Source: Solobacterium sp. (GTDB taxonomy: Bacteria > Bacillota_I > Bacilli_A > Erysipelotrichales > Erysipelotrichaceae). Taken from it: 64,000 nucleotides of DNA. Made by a program: the position numbers and the translations under genes. The notes under the pieces were generated by a model. It saw nothing but the letters and a program-made list of their open reading frames with translations, did no database searches and was not told where the DNA came from. Where the stretch lies: positions 1-64,000 of the forward strand of contig JABZMB010000003.1 of NCBI GenBank assembly GCA_015256455.1. The letters are read 5' to 3'. This document shows, in pieces, positions 7,926 to 18,335 of this stretch; position 1 is the stretch's first letter, and every line of letters starts with the position of its first letter.

Positions 7926-9680
7926 CTATTTGTATTTTTCAGCCTGTGTATTCCACATTTGGTAATATAACCCTTTTCTATTCATTAGTTGGTTATGATT
8001 ACCTTCCTCTATAATCCTTCCATTATCTACAACCAAGATGCGATCCATATCACGAATGCTTGATAGTCGATGTGCAATTACAATTGTGGTTGTAGTACTT
8101 GCCATACTATATATTAGTTTCATCACTTGCTCTTCTGCTATTGGATCTAATGCTGAACTTGGCTCGTCAAATAATAGTAATCCAAATTCACCATCCAATA
8201 TACGAGCAATCGCAAGTTTTTGTATCTCACCACCTGACAATACAATTCCATTATCAGAAAATTCTTTTGTTAGTTCATTTTCATGATTTTTTAATTGTTG
8301 CGTGAGGTGAACTTTGTCTATAGAAAAGGATATGCCATCTTTTTGATGTTCTGAATAAATATCTAAATTATCCTTTATAGAAAATGCATATACATTTGAG
8401 TCTTGAAATACTGTTCCAATATACTTTCTATACTCTTTGGTATCATACTTTTTGATATCTATGCCATTTACTTTAATATAGCCATCAGTTGGGTCGTATA
8501 GTCTTAGTAATAATTTTATCAGTGTAGATTTACCTACACCATTTTTACCAACAATAGCTATCTTTTCTCCGGCATTAATATGAATGTTTACATTATTTAA
8601 TACCGGTTTCCCTTTATCATATTCAAACTTCACATTTTGAAATGTAATTTCATATGGAATTTGTACTGAACTTCCTACACAATCCTCAATTACCGGTTTC
8701 AATTGATAAAACTCTTGGATTCGCTTTGCATAGATATCAATCTGATGAATATCTTTAACTTGATCAAATAATTCTGTTAAACAATCACTAATCTTGTTGA
8801 TAGATAAGATTGCAGTTATCCAGACGGCACTAGCAAGTAACGAATTATCCATTATACTCTTCAATAAGAAAAGCATAGACAATAACATCATAAAATGATA
8901 TGCAAAGCCACTGAATACAGCCCATTTACAAAGGCTCTTTGCATAATCTCGCATATAACTTTCCTGCTGCGATGTATTTCTATCATATTGTTTTAGAATA
9001 ATATCTTTTAATCTTGTTGTACGAATATCTGCACTATACTCTTTTAAATAAAACAAACGCTGTATATAAGAGAATTTTCGATTGGTATGTACAACTTTCT
9101 TCTGCCTTTCAATATAGAACTCATTATATTTAAAATATCCATATGTTCTTAATAATGTCCCAATTAGAATTAAAGCTAAGATAATAGGATTAATTGTAAA
9201 TAAAAGTACTGCTAAGGATAGTATTTGACCTATTGACGCAATACATCTGGTTAGTACCGAGAATGCTTTACTAGATTGCTCTGCAGTATGTTCTATTGCC
9301 CAGGTATAATTTTCATAAAACTCTGATTTATCCAAATGAAAATAATCTACTTTTGCGGAAAATTCATAAATTTCTCTATTGATATTCGCCTCTACAAGGG
9401 CTTCTGAAGTATCTCTAAAATAAATATTATATAAATCTTCAATTGCTGGAATCAAAAAATCAATTAGTTGAAATCCAATAATACCAATAATAATTTTTAC
9501 AGCCGGACTCTCTGTATCGATAGAAGAAATAATAAATTCAGGAAAGATAACATCACAAAAATTTAGAAAAGGCACTAATATTCCAAAGAACACTAGTGAA
9601 AAAACAAAATATTTTTTCGCATATCTTCTATAAGGTTTTAATAACCATAACCAATTTTTCATGTAATAACTCTTTGGCAT
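7926..9680 (-). CDS. ABC exporter half-transporter (membrane domain fused to ATPase)
   Basis: Residues 1-330 hold six predicted membrane helices with a long cytoplasmic loop; residues 345-584 are an ABC ATPase. ATPase motifs are complete: Walker A GKNGVGKST at 378, signature LSGGE at 481, Walker B LLLFDEP ending at 507, and switch His near 537 (IAHRLSS). A half-transporter of 584 aa must form a homodimer, or a heterodimer with a partner encoded elsewhere. The N-terminal domain style is that of peptide, lipid or drug exporters; the substrate is unknown. It stands alone between terminators. The start at 9680 has AAGGA about 11 bases upstream; an internal ATG at residue 7 is possible. Confidence 0.88.
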   Translation of the reverse strand: MPKSYYMKNWLWLLKPYRRYAKKYFVFSLVFFGILVPFLNFCDVIFPEFIISSIDTESPAVKIIIGIIGFQLIDFLIPAIEDLYNIYFRDTSEALVEANINREIYEFSAKVDYFHLDKSEFYENYTWAIEHTAEQSSKAFSVLTRCIASIGQILSLAVLLFTINPIILALILIGTLLRTYGYFKYNEFYIERQKKVVHTNRKFSYIQRLFYLKEYSADIRTTRLKDIILKQYDRNTSQQESYMRDYAKSLCKWAVFSGFAYHFMMLLSMLFLLKSIMDNSLLASAVWITAILSINKISDCLTELFDQVKDIHQIDIYAKRIQEFYQLKPVIEDCVGSSVQIPYEITFQNVKFEYDKGKPVLNNVNIHINAGEKIAIVGKNGVGKSTLIKLLLRLYDPTDGYIKVNGIDIKKYDTKEYRKYIGTVFQDSNVYAFSIKDNLDIYSEHQKDGISFSIDKVHLTQQLKNHENELTKEFSDNGIVLSGGEIQKLAIARILDGEFGLLLFDEPSSALDPIAEEQVMKLIYSMASTTTTIVIAHRLSSIRDMDRILVVDNGRIIEEGNHNQLMNRKGLYYQMWNTQAEKYK

Positions 9681-9726
9681 TAATGTGCCAATCCTTATAT
9701 TATTTATAACATTATTTTATAGAATC

Positions 9727-9786
9727 AAAAAGCAGGCTAGTTATAATAGTGCATCTAGTGCTCTAATTAACTATATCCTGCTTTTT
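9727..9786 (-). terminator. Terminator of the mutS-uvrA operon
   Basis: Outer arms AAAAAGCAGG (9727-9736) and CCTGCTTTTT (9777-9786) flank a partly self-complementary middle. The T-run lies on the minus strand after the uvrA stop at 9790. Confidence 0.75.
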
Positions 9787-9789
9787 AAT

Positions 9790-12630
9790 TTATTTTTGGT
9801 GTTCTTTTGTCCACTCAATTGTTTTCTTTAAATACTGACCTGTCCAGCTTTCTTCAACTTTGATGATGTCTTCTGGTGTTCCTTGGGCAACGATTGTTCC
9901 ACCACCATCGCCACCTTCAGGACCTAAGTCAATAATCCAGTCAGCACACTTAATCACATCTAGATTATGTTCAATGATGATAACTGTATCCCCATTATCC
10001 ACAATTCTCTCTAGTACGGCAATTAAGCGATTGACGTCGTCTGTATGTAGACCTGTTGTAGGTTCATCTAAGATATAGATGGTCTTACCAGTTGGACGCT
10101 TCTGTAATTCACTAGCAAGTTTAACACGTTGTGCTTCACCACCAGAAAGAGTCGTTGATGACTGTCCAAGCTTAATGTAATTTAGTCCTACATCAGAGAG
10201 TGTCTGTAATTTATTCTTGATCTTTGGATGATTTGCGAAGAAATCTAAAGAATCTTCAACTGTCATCTCCAGTACATCATAGATATTCTTGCCTTTGTAG
10301 GTACACTGCAATGTCTCTTCGTTATATCTCTTACCATGACATACTTCACATGGCACATAAACATCTGGCAAGAAGTTCATTGAGATTACCTTTACTCCAT
10401 CACCTTGGCAAGCTTCACAACGTCCACCCTTGACGTTAAAGGAGAATCTTCCTTTTTCATAACCACGTAATCTCGCCTCTGGTGTTTTAGCGAAGATATC
10501 ACGGATATCATCAAATACCCCTGTATATGTGGCTGGGTTTGAACGCGGTGTACGTCCAATCGGATCTTGGTCGATTTGCACTAACTTATCGATATTCTCC
10601 AGTCCCTTAATAGATTTATATTTCCCTGGGTTAGCTTTTTGTTTTCCGAGATTTTGCTGGACGGCTTTCATGAATACATCATTAACTAATGTACTCTTAC
10701 CAGAACCAGATACACCCGTCACAAGTACCATCTTCCCTAGTGGGAATTTCACATTAATATTCTTGAGATTATGTTCAGATACACCCTTCAGTTCTACAAA
10801 CTTACCACTACCCTTACGACGTGTTTCTGGCATTGGAATCACTTTTCTACCAGATAAGTATTGTCCTGTAATGGAGTTTGGAGAATTCTTGATTTCCTCT
10901 GGTGTGCCATTTGCGATAACTTCACCACCATGAATGCCTGCACCAGGTCCAATATCCACAATCCAATCTGAATGTAACATCGTATCTTCGTCGTGTTCCA
11001 CGATAATAAGTGAGTTGCCAAGATCTCTCATATTTTGTAGTGTCTTGATTAACTTACTGTTATCACGTTGATGTAAACCAATCGATGGCTCATCTAATAC
11101 ATATAAAACACCTGAAAGTCTTGAACCGATTTGGGTTGCTAGACGAATACGTTGTGCTTCACCACCAGAAAGTGTTCCTGCCAAACGATCAAGTGATAGG
11201 TATTCTAGACCTACATCCTTCAAGAAGGATAAACGGTTTCGAATTTCTTTGAGTACTAACTCCGCAATCTTTGTCTTTTCAACATCTAGCTTTAGATTGT
11301 TAATCCAATCTAGTGCTTTGCCTACGGATAGTTGTGTAAACTCACAGATATTTTTATCTCCAACACGTACACTGAGTGCTTCTGGATTGAGTCTTTGTCC
11401 ATGACACTTTGGACATACTGACTCTACCATGAAGGAGTGGTACCACTCTTTACTCATAGAACTAGTCGTCTCTACGTAACGACGTTCAATCATATTCTTA
11501 ATTCCTTCGATGAAGTCATTACGGTTATAACTATTACCGCCAGAGGAAGTTATTGTATAACGAATTGGTGTATCACTACCGTAGAGAATTACTTCTAACT
11601 GTTTCTTTGTGAGATCTTTGATTGGTGTATCTAAATCAATCTTGTAATGCTTTAGCAGGACTGCGAATGTCTGCCATTCAATATTATCGGTACCGATAAT
11701 ATTCTTGTAGTACCGAATACCACCCTGACGGATAGACTTAGAGCGATCTGGAATTAAGTTATCCACATCAACTTCTTCTGTAATACCTAAACCATGACAG
11801 TTATCACAGGCACCGATTGGCGCATTAAAGGAGAATAAACGTGGTTCTAGCTTTGGCACAGTAAAGCCACAGATATGACAAGAAAAGTGCGTAGAGAAAT
11901 CCATTTCTTCTTCCCCATTAAGGACAATCGCATGTCCATCCGCAAGATTTAGTGCTGTTTCTATAGAATCATATACACGTGATCTAGATTCATCTGTCTT
12001 AACGATACGGTCAATGACCACGTCAATATCATGACGTTTGTTCTTTTCTAATTCTGGTTCATCCTCTAACATCACAACTTCGCCATCAATACGCACACGG
12101 ATATAACCATCTTTCAATAGCTTCGCAAATACATCTTTGAAGCTTCCTTTTTTATTTCTGACCGTAGGCGCAAGTACTGTTAACTTACTTCGATCTGGTA
12201 AATCCATCACTTGGTTAACCATCTCTGTAATAGTCTGTCCTGTGATTGGAATATTGTGATTAGGACAGTATGGTACACCTGTTCTTGCGTATAGAAGACG
12301 CAAGTAGTCATAAATTTCTGTCACGGTTCCAACCGTAGAACGTGGGTTGTTAGACGTTGTTTTCTGGTCGATGGAAATTGCTGGAGATAATCCCTCAATT
12401 AACTCGACATTTGGTTTTTCAACTCCACCTAAAAACTGTCTTGCGTATGCGGAAAGGGATTCTACATAGCGTCTTTGTCCTTCAGCGTAGATTGTATCAA
12501 AGGCAAGTGAGGTCTTTCCACTTCCTGAAAGACCTGTCATCACTACCATTTTATTGCGAGGTATTTCCAAGGAAATATTCTTGAGGTTATTTTCCTTGGC
12601 ACCTCGTATTGTAATCTTATCTAATTCCAT
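9790..12630 (-). CDS. uvrA: Excinuclease ABC subunit A
   Basis: UvrA is the DNA damage-sensing ATPase of nucleotide excision repair. The 946-residue length is standard. Two ABC ATPase halves are visible: Walker A GLSGSGKT at 33-40 and GVSGSGKS near 640, each with an LSGGE-type signature. The zinc modules are present as CHICGF...CDNC in the first half and CEAC...CEVC in the second. The start codon shares one base with the mutS stop (TAATG), with AGGAGGTG eight bases upstream, so it is translationally coupled to mutS. uvrB and uvrC are not in the window. Confidence 0.97.
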   Translation of the reverse strand: MELDKITIRGAKENNLKNISLEIPRNKMVVMTGLSGSGKTSLAFDTIYAEGQRRYVESLSAYARQFLGGVEKPNVELIEGLSPAISIDQKTTSNNPRSTVGTVTEIYDYLRLLYARTGVPYCPNHNIPITGQTITEMVNQVMDLPDRSKLTVLAPTVRNKKGSFKDVFAKLLKDGYIRVRIDGEVVMLEDEPELEKNKRHDIDVVIDRIVKTDESRSRVYDSIETALNLADGHAIVLNGEEEMDFSTHFSCHICGFTVPKLEPRLFSFNAPIGACDNCHGLGITEEVDVDNLIPDRSKSIRQGGIRYYKNIIGTDNIEWQTFAVLLKHYKIDLDTPIKDLTKKQLEVILYGSDTPIRYTITSSGGNSYNRNDFIEGIKNMIERRYVETTSSMSKEWYHSFMVESVCPKCHGQRLNPEALSVRVGDKNICEFTQLSVGKALDWINNLKLDVEKTKIAELVLKEIRNRLSFLKDVGLEYLSLDRLAGTLSGGEAQRIRLATQIGSRLSGVLYVLDEPSIGLHQRDNSKLIKTLQNMRDLGNSLIIVEHDEDTMLHSDWIVDIGPGAGIHGGEVIANGTPEEIKNSPNSITGQYLSGRKVIPMPETRRKGSGKFVELKGVSEHNLKNINVKFPLGKMVLVTGVSGSGKSTLVNDVFMKAVQQNLGKQKANPGKYKSIKGLENIDKLVQIDQDPIGRTPRSNPATYTGVFDDIRDIFAKTPEARLRGYEKGRFSFNVKGGRCEACQGDGVKVISMNFLPDVYVPCEVCHGKRYNEETLQCTYKGKNIYDVLEMTVEDSLDFFANHPKIKNKLQTLSDVGLNYIKLGQSSTTLSGGEAQRVKLASELQKRPTGKTIYILDEPTTGLHTDDVNRLIAVLERIVDNGDTVIIIEHNLDVIKCADWIIDLGPEGGDGGGTIVAQGTPEDIIKVEESWTGQYLKKTIEWTKEHQK

Positions 12631-15149
12631 TACTTCTTCACCTCCTCACAAAGGTCACTTAACATCACCCAAGCCTCACGTGGGGAAAGATTATCTGGAT
12701 CAACTTGTTTTAGTTTTTCCATCAAAGCTTCTGTACGTGGATCTTCTTTATACATTTCTACCAACTGGTAGTTTTGTTGTACAACTCTCTTGGTTGATTC
12801 TAATTCCTTCTGTAAGTCTTTTGCCCGATTCAATACTGCATCTGGTAATCCTGCAAGTCTTGCGACATTGATACCATAAGAATGTCCAGCAGGGCCTTCA
12901 GCCATCTTATATAAGAATGTGACTTCATCATTATTTTCTTTGACGACTACATGCATGTTCTTCACGTTTGGAAGATTATCTGAAATCACAGTTAGCTCAT
13001 GATAGTGTGTACTAAACATGGTTTTAGCGTGAATACAGGTTGCGATATATTCAATCATTGCCTGTGCTAATGCCATACCATCATAAGTGGATGTACCTCT
13101 ACCAATCTCATCAAATAAAATCAATGATGAGGAAGTCGCCTCCTGCAAGGCGAGGTTAGCTTCTGACATCTCTACCATGAATGTAGATTGTCCACTGAGG
13201 ATATCATCCGAAGCCCCAATGCGTGTAAAAATCTTATCAAAGATAGGCATCATACAACTCTTTGCTGGAACGAAACATCCCATCTGAGCCATGATAACGA
13301 TTAACGCAGTTTGACGCATATAGGTTGATTTACCGCCCATGTTTGGACCAGTAATCAGTAAGATATCTTGATCTTTATGCATATCTGTAGAGTTTGCGAC
13401 GTACTTTGGATTCTTCATCATATCATCCAAGATTGGATGCTTTCCATTTTCAATGAAGAGTCGGTCCTCATCAAACTGTGGACGAACATACCCATATTTC
13501 GCAGACACTTCTGCCATGGCAACCTGTGCATCAACCTCTGCTAAGAATTTACTTAACTTCTGTAGTCTTGGTAAGTATGCACGGATTTCATCTAAGATCA
13601 TTTGGAATAATTGTTTCTCAATACGAATCGCATTTTCTTCCGCATGTAAGATTGCGTCTTCTTTCTCTTTTAATTCGGGAGAGATAAAGCGTTCGTTATT
13701 TGTTAATGTTTGACGACGGATATAACCCCAATCATCCTGTACAGCTTGTGCAGCTGCTTTAGAGATTTCAATATAATAACCAAAGACTTTATTGTAGCCG
13801 ATTTTGAGTGTCTTAATACCAGTTCTTTCTCTTTCCTTTGCCTCAAGTTCTGCAATGAAAGTTCTACCGCTATGTTGAATCTTACGTGCTTCATCAAGTT
13901 CAGCGTTATAGCCATCTCTAAACATTCCACCATCACTAATCTGAACTGGTGGATTATCCACAAATGCATCTTTCAACTTCTGGTAGAGTTCTTGCAAAGG
14001 ATCAACTTTACGCTTTTCATCAAAGACCGTCTCATTTAATGCATGCATGATCGACGGTACTTCTGCTAATGTCTTTGTCAAACGTTGACAATCCACCGCA
14101 TTTGCCGTATTCATTGCACATCTAGCAATCAGTCTTTGAAGATCATAAATATTACTAAAACTATCACGTAATTGTTGTCTTTGCATGAAGTTTTGAATGA
14201 ACCATTCGGTCTTATTAAAGCGTGCTTCAATCTTTTCTCTTGAAACAAGTGGTTTTTCAATCCATTTGCGTAATTGTCTTGAGCCCATCGCAGACTTACA
14301 CGTATCTAGAAATGACCAAAGTGTAATCGCCTTACCATTTTCGTGTAAGGATTGCACGAGTTCTAGATTCTGACGTGTCGCAAAGTCCATATATAATACT
14401 TCATCTTCACGTTCGATGCGCGTTACCTGTAAGTGACCTAACATGTGCTTCTGGGTATTTTCCAGATAGTTTAACATACGTCCATATGCTTGCATGTCAT
14501 AATCTTTGAGGATACCTTCTGTTAATGGTAAATACTCCTCTTTGATACGTGTTTCATCACAATAAGAAATGACAATTTGCAGTTCTCTAAAACTCTTGAG
14601 TGTCTTTTCTTTAAAATCACTAGATACTACAACTTCACGTACATTTGAACGTAGTAGTGTTTGCATTAACAATACATCTTTATGCTCGATATTCTGTACA
14701 TAGTTTTCACCTGTACTCATTTCCACAATCGCTAGCGAATACCCATATCCATAGTCTGTAATCGCAGCTAAATATACAGAGGCTTTTTCATCAGAGATTT
14801 CCTGCATAACAGTACCTGGTGTAATCACACGAATGACATCACGTGTAACTAGACCAACCGCTTCTTTTGGATCTTGTGTCTGTTCACAAATCGCAACCTT
14901 AAAACCACGTGACACAAGTCTTGGGATATACGCAGCTGCCGCATGATGTGGAATACCACACATCGGTACGCGTTCCTCAACACCCGCATTCTTTCCTGTT
15001 AGTACAAGGTCTAATTCTTTTGAAGCAATCTTCGCATCATCAAAGAACATCTCATAAAAATCGCCTATGCGATAGAACAAGATTGCGTCTTCATATTCTT
15101 TTTTGACTGCAAGATACTGCTGCATCATCGGTGTATAATTTTCTGACAT
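12630..15149 (-). CDS. mutS: DNA mismatch repair protein MutS
   Basis: MutS recognises mismatches in DNA. The mismatch-reading Phe-x-Glu is F31 and E33 in RIGDFYEMF. The C-terminal ATPase has Walker [10 protein letters not shown] at 601-609, a DEIGRGTST Walker B region and the STHYHE switch. The length of 839 aa is typical. GAGAGG precedes the ATG. mutL, its usual partner, is not adjacent; uvrA follows instead, giving a mixed mismatch/excision repair operon. The leader region contains three regularly spaced palindromes (separate entry) and an extended -10 promoter. Confidence 0.97.
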   Translation of the reverse strand: MSENYTPMMQQYLAVKKEYEDAILFYRIGDFYEMFFDDAKIASKELDLVLTGKNAGVEERVPMCGIPHHAAAAYIPRLVSRGFKVAICEQTQDPKEAVGLVTRDVIRVITPGTVMQEISDEKASVYLAAITDYGYGYSLAIVEMSTGENYVQNIEHKDVLLMQTLLRSNVREVVVSSDFKEKTLKSFRELQIVISYCDETRIKEEYLPLTEGILKDYDMQAYGRMLNYLENTQKHMLGHLQVTRIEREDEVLYMDFATRQNLELVQSLHENGKAITLWSFLDTCKSAMGSRQLRKWIEKPLVSREKIEARFNKTEWFIQNFMQRQQLRDSFSNIYDLQRLIARCAMNTANAVDCQRLTKTLAEVPSIMHALNETVFDEKRKVDPLQELYQKLKDAFVDNPPVQISDGGMFRDGYNAELDEARKIQHSGRTFIAELEAKERERTGIKTLKIGYNKVFGYYIEISKAAAQAVQDDWGYIRRQTLTNNERFISPELKEKEDAILHAEENAIRIEKQLFQMILDEIRAYLPRLQKLSKFLAEVDAQVAMAEVSAKYGYVRPQFDEDRLFIENGKHPILDDMMKNPKYVANSTDMHKDQDILLITGPNMGGKSTYMRQTALIVIMAQMGCFVPAKSCMMPIFDKIFTRIGASDDILSGQSTFMVEMSEANLALQEATSSSLILFDEIGRGTSTYDGMALAQAMIEYIATCIHAKTMFSTHYHELTVISDNLPNVKNMHVVVKENNDEVTFLYKMAEGPAGHSYGINVARLAGLPDAVLNRAKDLQKELESTKRVVQQNYQLVEMYKEDPRTEALMEKLKQVDPDNLSPREAWVMLSDLCEEVKK

Positions 15150-15171
15150 ATTCGCCTCTCAAAACATATGT

Positions 15172-15180
15172 ATTATAGCA
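15172..15180 (-). promoter_or_regulatory. Extended -10 promoter of mutS-uvrA
   Basis: On the minus strand TGC precedes TATAAT (15172-15177), an extended -10 element 23 bases before the mutS ATG. No good -35 hexamer is present at 16-18 bases. A small palindrome, TGGTC-CAA-GACCA (15200-15212), lies where upstream factors might act. Confidence 0.55.
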
Positions 15181-15242
15181 TAGTTATGCACATTCCTTAT
15201 GGTCCAAGACCAATGTAAAACTGGCATTTGTCGTTTGCATTG

Positions 15243-15350
15243 TGTTATTTCGACTATAATCGAAATAACATTAATTATTTCTTATAGTTTCGAGTATAGT
15301 CGAAATAGAAGTCAAAATCGTTATATGTTTTGACTATACTCGAAACATAT
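15243..15350. repeat. Three near-identical palindromes at exact 40-bp pitch upstream of mutS
   Basis: Three 18-bp cores start at 15248, 15288 and 15328. Each has arms TTTCGA and TCGAAA around a six-base centre containing TATA (CTATAA, GTATAG, CTATAC); the third has one T in the left arm (TTTTGA). In the first copy the arms extend to 11 bases on each side (15243-15270), and in the third likewise with one mismatch (15323-15350). The two 22-bp spacers are unrelated to each other. The layout suggests an operator array for a dimeric regulator. It sits 94-201 bp upstream of the mutS start. A possible plus-strand promoter, TTGACT-16-TATAAA (15330-15357), overlaps the third copy. Confidence 0.9.
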
Positions 15351-15370
15351 TTATAAAATCCAATATAAAT

Positions 15371-15400
15371 AAAACTCTACAGTTAAAATTCACTGTAGAG
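15371..15400 (-). terminator. Terminator of the nadK-PTS operon
   Basis: Arms CTCTACAGT (15375-15383) and ACTGTAGAG (15392-15400), with TTTTATTTA following on the minus strand, just past the PTS gene stop. Confidence 0.85.
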
Positions 15401-15412
15401 AAATATATTTAT

Positions 15413-16948
15413 TTAACTCACTGTACGTAAGGAGTTAATAATCCCCTTCTGCAAGAAATATGATTTTGCGCCATAGAGTAAAGTATATACATTTTCATCG
15501 TGCGTGATACTAATTGAACCTAGATCCATTAGTTCTTTTTCATGTACAATCTCTTTATCATAGACCGTAATCACAAGTGAAGTGACATCAGCCTCAACAT
15601 GTTTGATGTTCTCTTGGCCACCAATATGTTTGATGATTTGCTTTACCATCTTTTCGCCTTCATCACGGATGATTAATCCTGTTGATAGATGACGGAAGTA
15701 TAGTCTTGTGGCTAAGAAGTAGACAATCGCAGAAATTACACCAACAATGACTACAATAATCAAGTTGCGATATAAACTTGTATATTTTAAGTAGCTTAAT
15801 AGTTCTGGTAGTGTTCCTGGAATTGCAGTAACGGTATTGGCATCTGTTGTAAGATAGCCAAGATTCACATGCAATGTTGAAAATAGTCCGTATAAGAATC
15901 CATTATATCCAAGGTGGAAAAAGAATAGTAATGGGCTAACCATAAACATCATAATTTGTAGTGGAATTGTTGTACCAGATATCATGGAAATGAGTGTTCC
16001 AACAATACATAATCTTTGTGCTTTTACCCGTTGTGCCTTTGATGTACCGATACTGTACATTCCCCAAATCATTGCAGGTATCGCAAAGATATTCATAACA
16101 TAATATGGTGCAAATAATCTTCCTGCCCCAGATGTAAGTGTTCCTGCGCCTAGCTGTGCAGTCCACACATTTGCGTCACCCACAACCGTAGCACCTGCGA
16201 TATTTGTCCACACTCCACCGGATGGCGAATACCATAGTGGTTGTCGAATCAATGCGTTTAAGTGGAACAGTTGCAAGAAACGATCAGTGATTCCATAGAG
16301 AATCATATTAAATGGGCTACCTAAATCAGAAGAGATATAGTTTACCAAACGTACAATGAACAGGATAAAGTATGGCCAAATAACACCAAATACAGCACCT
16401 GCTAATATACAATATATAACTGTTTTTAATAACGCATCTGTTTGTTTTAATAGTGAAGCTTGCCCAATCCCATGATGGTTTCCTGTTCGACAAGCAATAT
16501 ACGTTAACATTGTCACGATAATTGTGCCGACCATTCCTGTTAATAATGGATAGTTCGCAGAACCTGATAAATAACTAACAGATGAAGATGTGATACCTAT
16601 ATTGAATAGTGCATTATACGCATAAGATGGTAATACTGGTGCTGGCACAAACATCGTAGCAATGTGGAATGCAAAATACCCAATGATACCAGCTCCAACA
16701 GTTACCGAGCTGTTTTTCTTTTGCGTTAATAGTCTTAATAGAATGAGTAATGGTGCATACATTAAGATTGTTCGTGCAATAATTCCTAATAATTCCCCTA
16801 CCAAGAAGACACCATCATTTGCGATGATGGTGACTAATCCATATGCAGGATGAAGGATTATATTTGATACACCACACAGAAAGCATGCGAATGCAATTAC
16901 AATCAGTGGAAATTTCAAAATTTGAAAATATGAATGCATGTATTGCAT
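15413..16948 (-). CDS. Degenerate PTS permease, IICB type of the glucose family, without phosphocysteine
   Basis: This 511-residue protein has an N-terminal multi-span EIIC domain of the glucose superfamily (about residues 1-425) and a C-terminal EIIB-like domain (about 435-511). Two hallmarks are missing. In EIIB the phosphorylated Cys of the DACITRLR motif is Asp454 (EADVTSLV), and both Arg positions are changed. In EIIC the GITEPIE sugar-site motif reads GTTIPLQ, so both Glu residues are lost. Conventional phosphotransfer is therefore unlikely from this chain alone; it may be a sensor, a facilitator or a partner of another EIIB. The start has AGGAGG upstream. It follows nadK by 12 bases, so the two are co-transcribed. 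Confidence 0.8.
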   Translation of the reverse strand: MQYMHSYFQILKFPLIVIAFACFLCGVSNIILHPAYGLVTIIANDGVFLVGELLGIIARTILMYAPLLILLRLLTQKKNSSVTVGAGIIGYFAFHIATMFVPAPVLPSYAYNALFNIGITSSSVSYLSGSANYPLLTGMVGTIIVTMLTYIACRTGNHHGIGQASLLKQTDALLKTVIYCILAGAVFGVIWPYFILFIVRLVNYISSDLGSPFNMILYGITDRFLQLFHLNALIRQPLWYSPSGGVWTNIAGATVVGDANVWTAQLGAGTLTSGAGRLFAPYYVMNIFAIPAMIWGMYSIGTSKAQRVKAQRLCIVGTLISMISGTTIPLQIMMFMVSPLLFFFHLGYNGFLYGLFSTLHVNLGYLTTDANTVTAIPGTLPELLSYLKYTSLYRNLIIVVIVGVISAIVYFLATRLYFRHLSTGLIIRDEGEKMVKQIIKHIGGQENIKHVEADVTSLVITVYDKEIVHEKELMDLGSISITHDENVYTLLYGAKSYFLQKGIINSLRTVS

Positions 16949-16960
16949 ACTAGCCTCCTG

Positions 16961-17734
16961 TTAAAATAGTGAACTTAGTTTTGTAAAATAGGATACTTTC
17001 TTTCCTTTGATCATACGTACACGTTTTTGATCGCATATACGAATCTCTAATTCTTTAATCTCGTCAATTGTATAAACATCAGAGTCTACACCAAGGATTG
17101 CCTTTTCAAAGCTTTCGGAGCTTAGCTTCACTTTTGTATCTTTACTTAATACGATTGGCGCAAATAGTGAACGTGATTTACTATGATGAATACCAGCAAT
17201 CTCTGAAAGTTCAATTAAATCTAAACCTTCTTGGATTACAGCACCACCTAATGAACGGTTATATGCTGTAGAACCCAGTTGTGTGCATACACACATACCA
17301 GTACCACGGAATGTTTCTAGATATTCATCGCTTAGATGAACATCCAGGATTTGCGTACGTGCAATATTTTCAACACGTATTTCATTTACCGCATGGTAAA
17401 TATTCCCGTTTACTTCCGTTACTAGTAATGGATATTCATTAATTTCATATTTGCCAGACAAGTACATCTCTAATAAAGCATCAACTTCATTATCTTGGTA
17501 GTCTGTAAAAAAACCTAGTGTTCCTGTATGCAACCCCAAGAATTTTACAGCTGGTATCAGTTCCATGTAGTCATGAATGGCTTTGATATAAGTACCATCT
17601 CCACCAACTACAAAGACTGTATCTGGATTTTCTTCGTTATATTCATATTGATTGCTTTGTAATACTTGTTTGATTTTGTCACCAATCTGTTTTGATAGTT
17701 CATCAAATCTTGTTACGATTGTAAATTTTTCCAT
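16961..17734 (-). CDS. nadK: NAD kinase
   Basis: NAD kinase makes NADP from NAD and ATP or polyphosphate. The GGDGT motif is at 44-48, followed by HTGTLGFF near 69-76, the NE of VNEIRVEN, and the second conserved block TQLGSTAYNRSLGGAV, in which the usual TPTGSTAY is TQLGSTAY. The length of 257 aa is typical for Firmicutes. It precedes the degenerate PTS permease with a 12-base gap. It is separated from the upstream GNAT gene by about 50 bases with no terminator visible, so all three may share transcription. Confidence 0.95.
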   Translation of the reverse strand: MEKFTIVTRFDELSKQIGDKIKQVLQSNQYEYNEENPDTVFVVGGDGTYIKAIHDYMELIPAVKFLGLHTGTLGFFTDYQDNEVDALLEMYLSGKYEINEYPLLVTEVNGNIYHAVNEIRVENIARTQILDVHLSDEYLETFRGTGMCVCTQLGSTAYNRSLGGAVIQEGLDLIELSEIAGIHHSKSRSLFAPIVLSKDTKVKLSSESFEKAILGVDSDVYTIDEIKELEIRICDQKRVRMIKGKKVSYFTKLSSLF

Positions 17735-17785
17735 AAATTTATTCCTTGTTTGTATTATACATCACATTGCTTAAATCCAAATGGA

Positions 17786-18226
17786 TTATAGATGCTTATA
17801 TAATCTTGCACTCCAGAAATTCATATCTATTTCATCAATATAAAAGTGCATGATTGCTTTCCAGTTTTTTGTAGCAGTACTTAACACCATCATTCTTAGC
17901 CCTTTTTTCTTCAGTTCTTTTTCAAGTCTTTCCATCAATTGTTTCCCAATCCCACGTGAGCGATATGATGGATGTACATAAAGTTCTTCTATCTCAAAAT
18001 AATGCATGTTTTTATCTATCACACTTGTCTGTTTATCTTGTACTTCCTCTTTGCCAAAAACATAAGCTATTAGTTCATCATCATAGGCTGCTAAGATGTA
18101 TCTATCCTTTAAGTCATCTTCTGTATTTGCACGATATCCATAACAACTATCTTCTTTTTCCCACATCAAAGATAATTCTAATATTCTTTTGAGGTTCGAT
18201 TGTTTTGCTTCGTGGATAGTGACCAT
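17786..18226 (-). CDS. GNAT-family N-acetyltransferase
   Basis: This 146-residue protein has the GNAT acetyl-CoA site RSRGIGKQLM near 104-113, preceded by the EIEELYVHP strand. The later residues (NWKAIMHFY) match the GNAT motif B helix that normally reads NxxAxxFY. The substrate cannot be told; relatives acetylate small amines or protein N-termini. The start is supported by a GGGGGGA run, unusually G-rich for this genome, seven bases upstream. It is separated from metG by a strong terminator. Confidence 0.85.
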   Translation of the reverse strand: MVTIHEAKQSNLKRILELSLMWEKEDSCYGYRANTEDDLKDRYILAAYDDELIAYVFGKEEVQDKQTSVIDKNMHYFEIEELYVHPSYRSRGIGKQLMERLEKELKKKGLRMMVLSTATKNWKAIMHFYIDEIDMNFWSARLYKHL

Positions 18227-18301
18227 GGAAGAATCCCCCCCTTTTTTTCTGAATCCATATCTATTATATGTTTGATTTTCATATTCTGAAACAAAAGAAA
18301 A

Positions 18302-18335
18302 CCCGTATTAGGTTATTCCTAATACAGGTATTTTT
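18302..18335. terminator. Terminator after metG, also usable on the plus strand
   Basis: Stem CCCGTATTAGG (18302-18312) with CCTAATACAGG (18318-18328), five-base loop. T-runs follow on both strands. Confidence 0.85.

Noticed and set aside
10529..10933. Plus-strand open frame of 134 codons inside uvrA
   Set aside because: Antisense to a highly conserved part of uvrA; no ribosome site and no recognisable protein.
15243..15350. CRISPR array
   Set aside because: The repeats are short palindromes (18-28 bp) with only three copies and spacers of 22 bp, no cas genes, and imperfect repeats. An operator array explains them better.
15150..15412. SOS (DinR/LexA) box upstream of mutS-uvrA
   Set aside because: No GAAC-N4-GTTC sequence was seen. 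The palindromes there have a different core.
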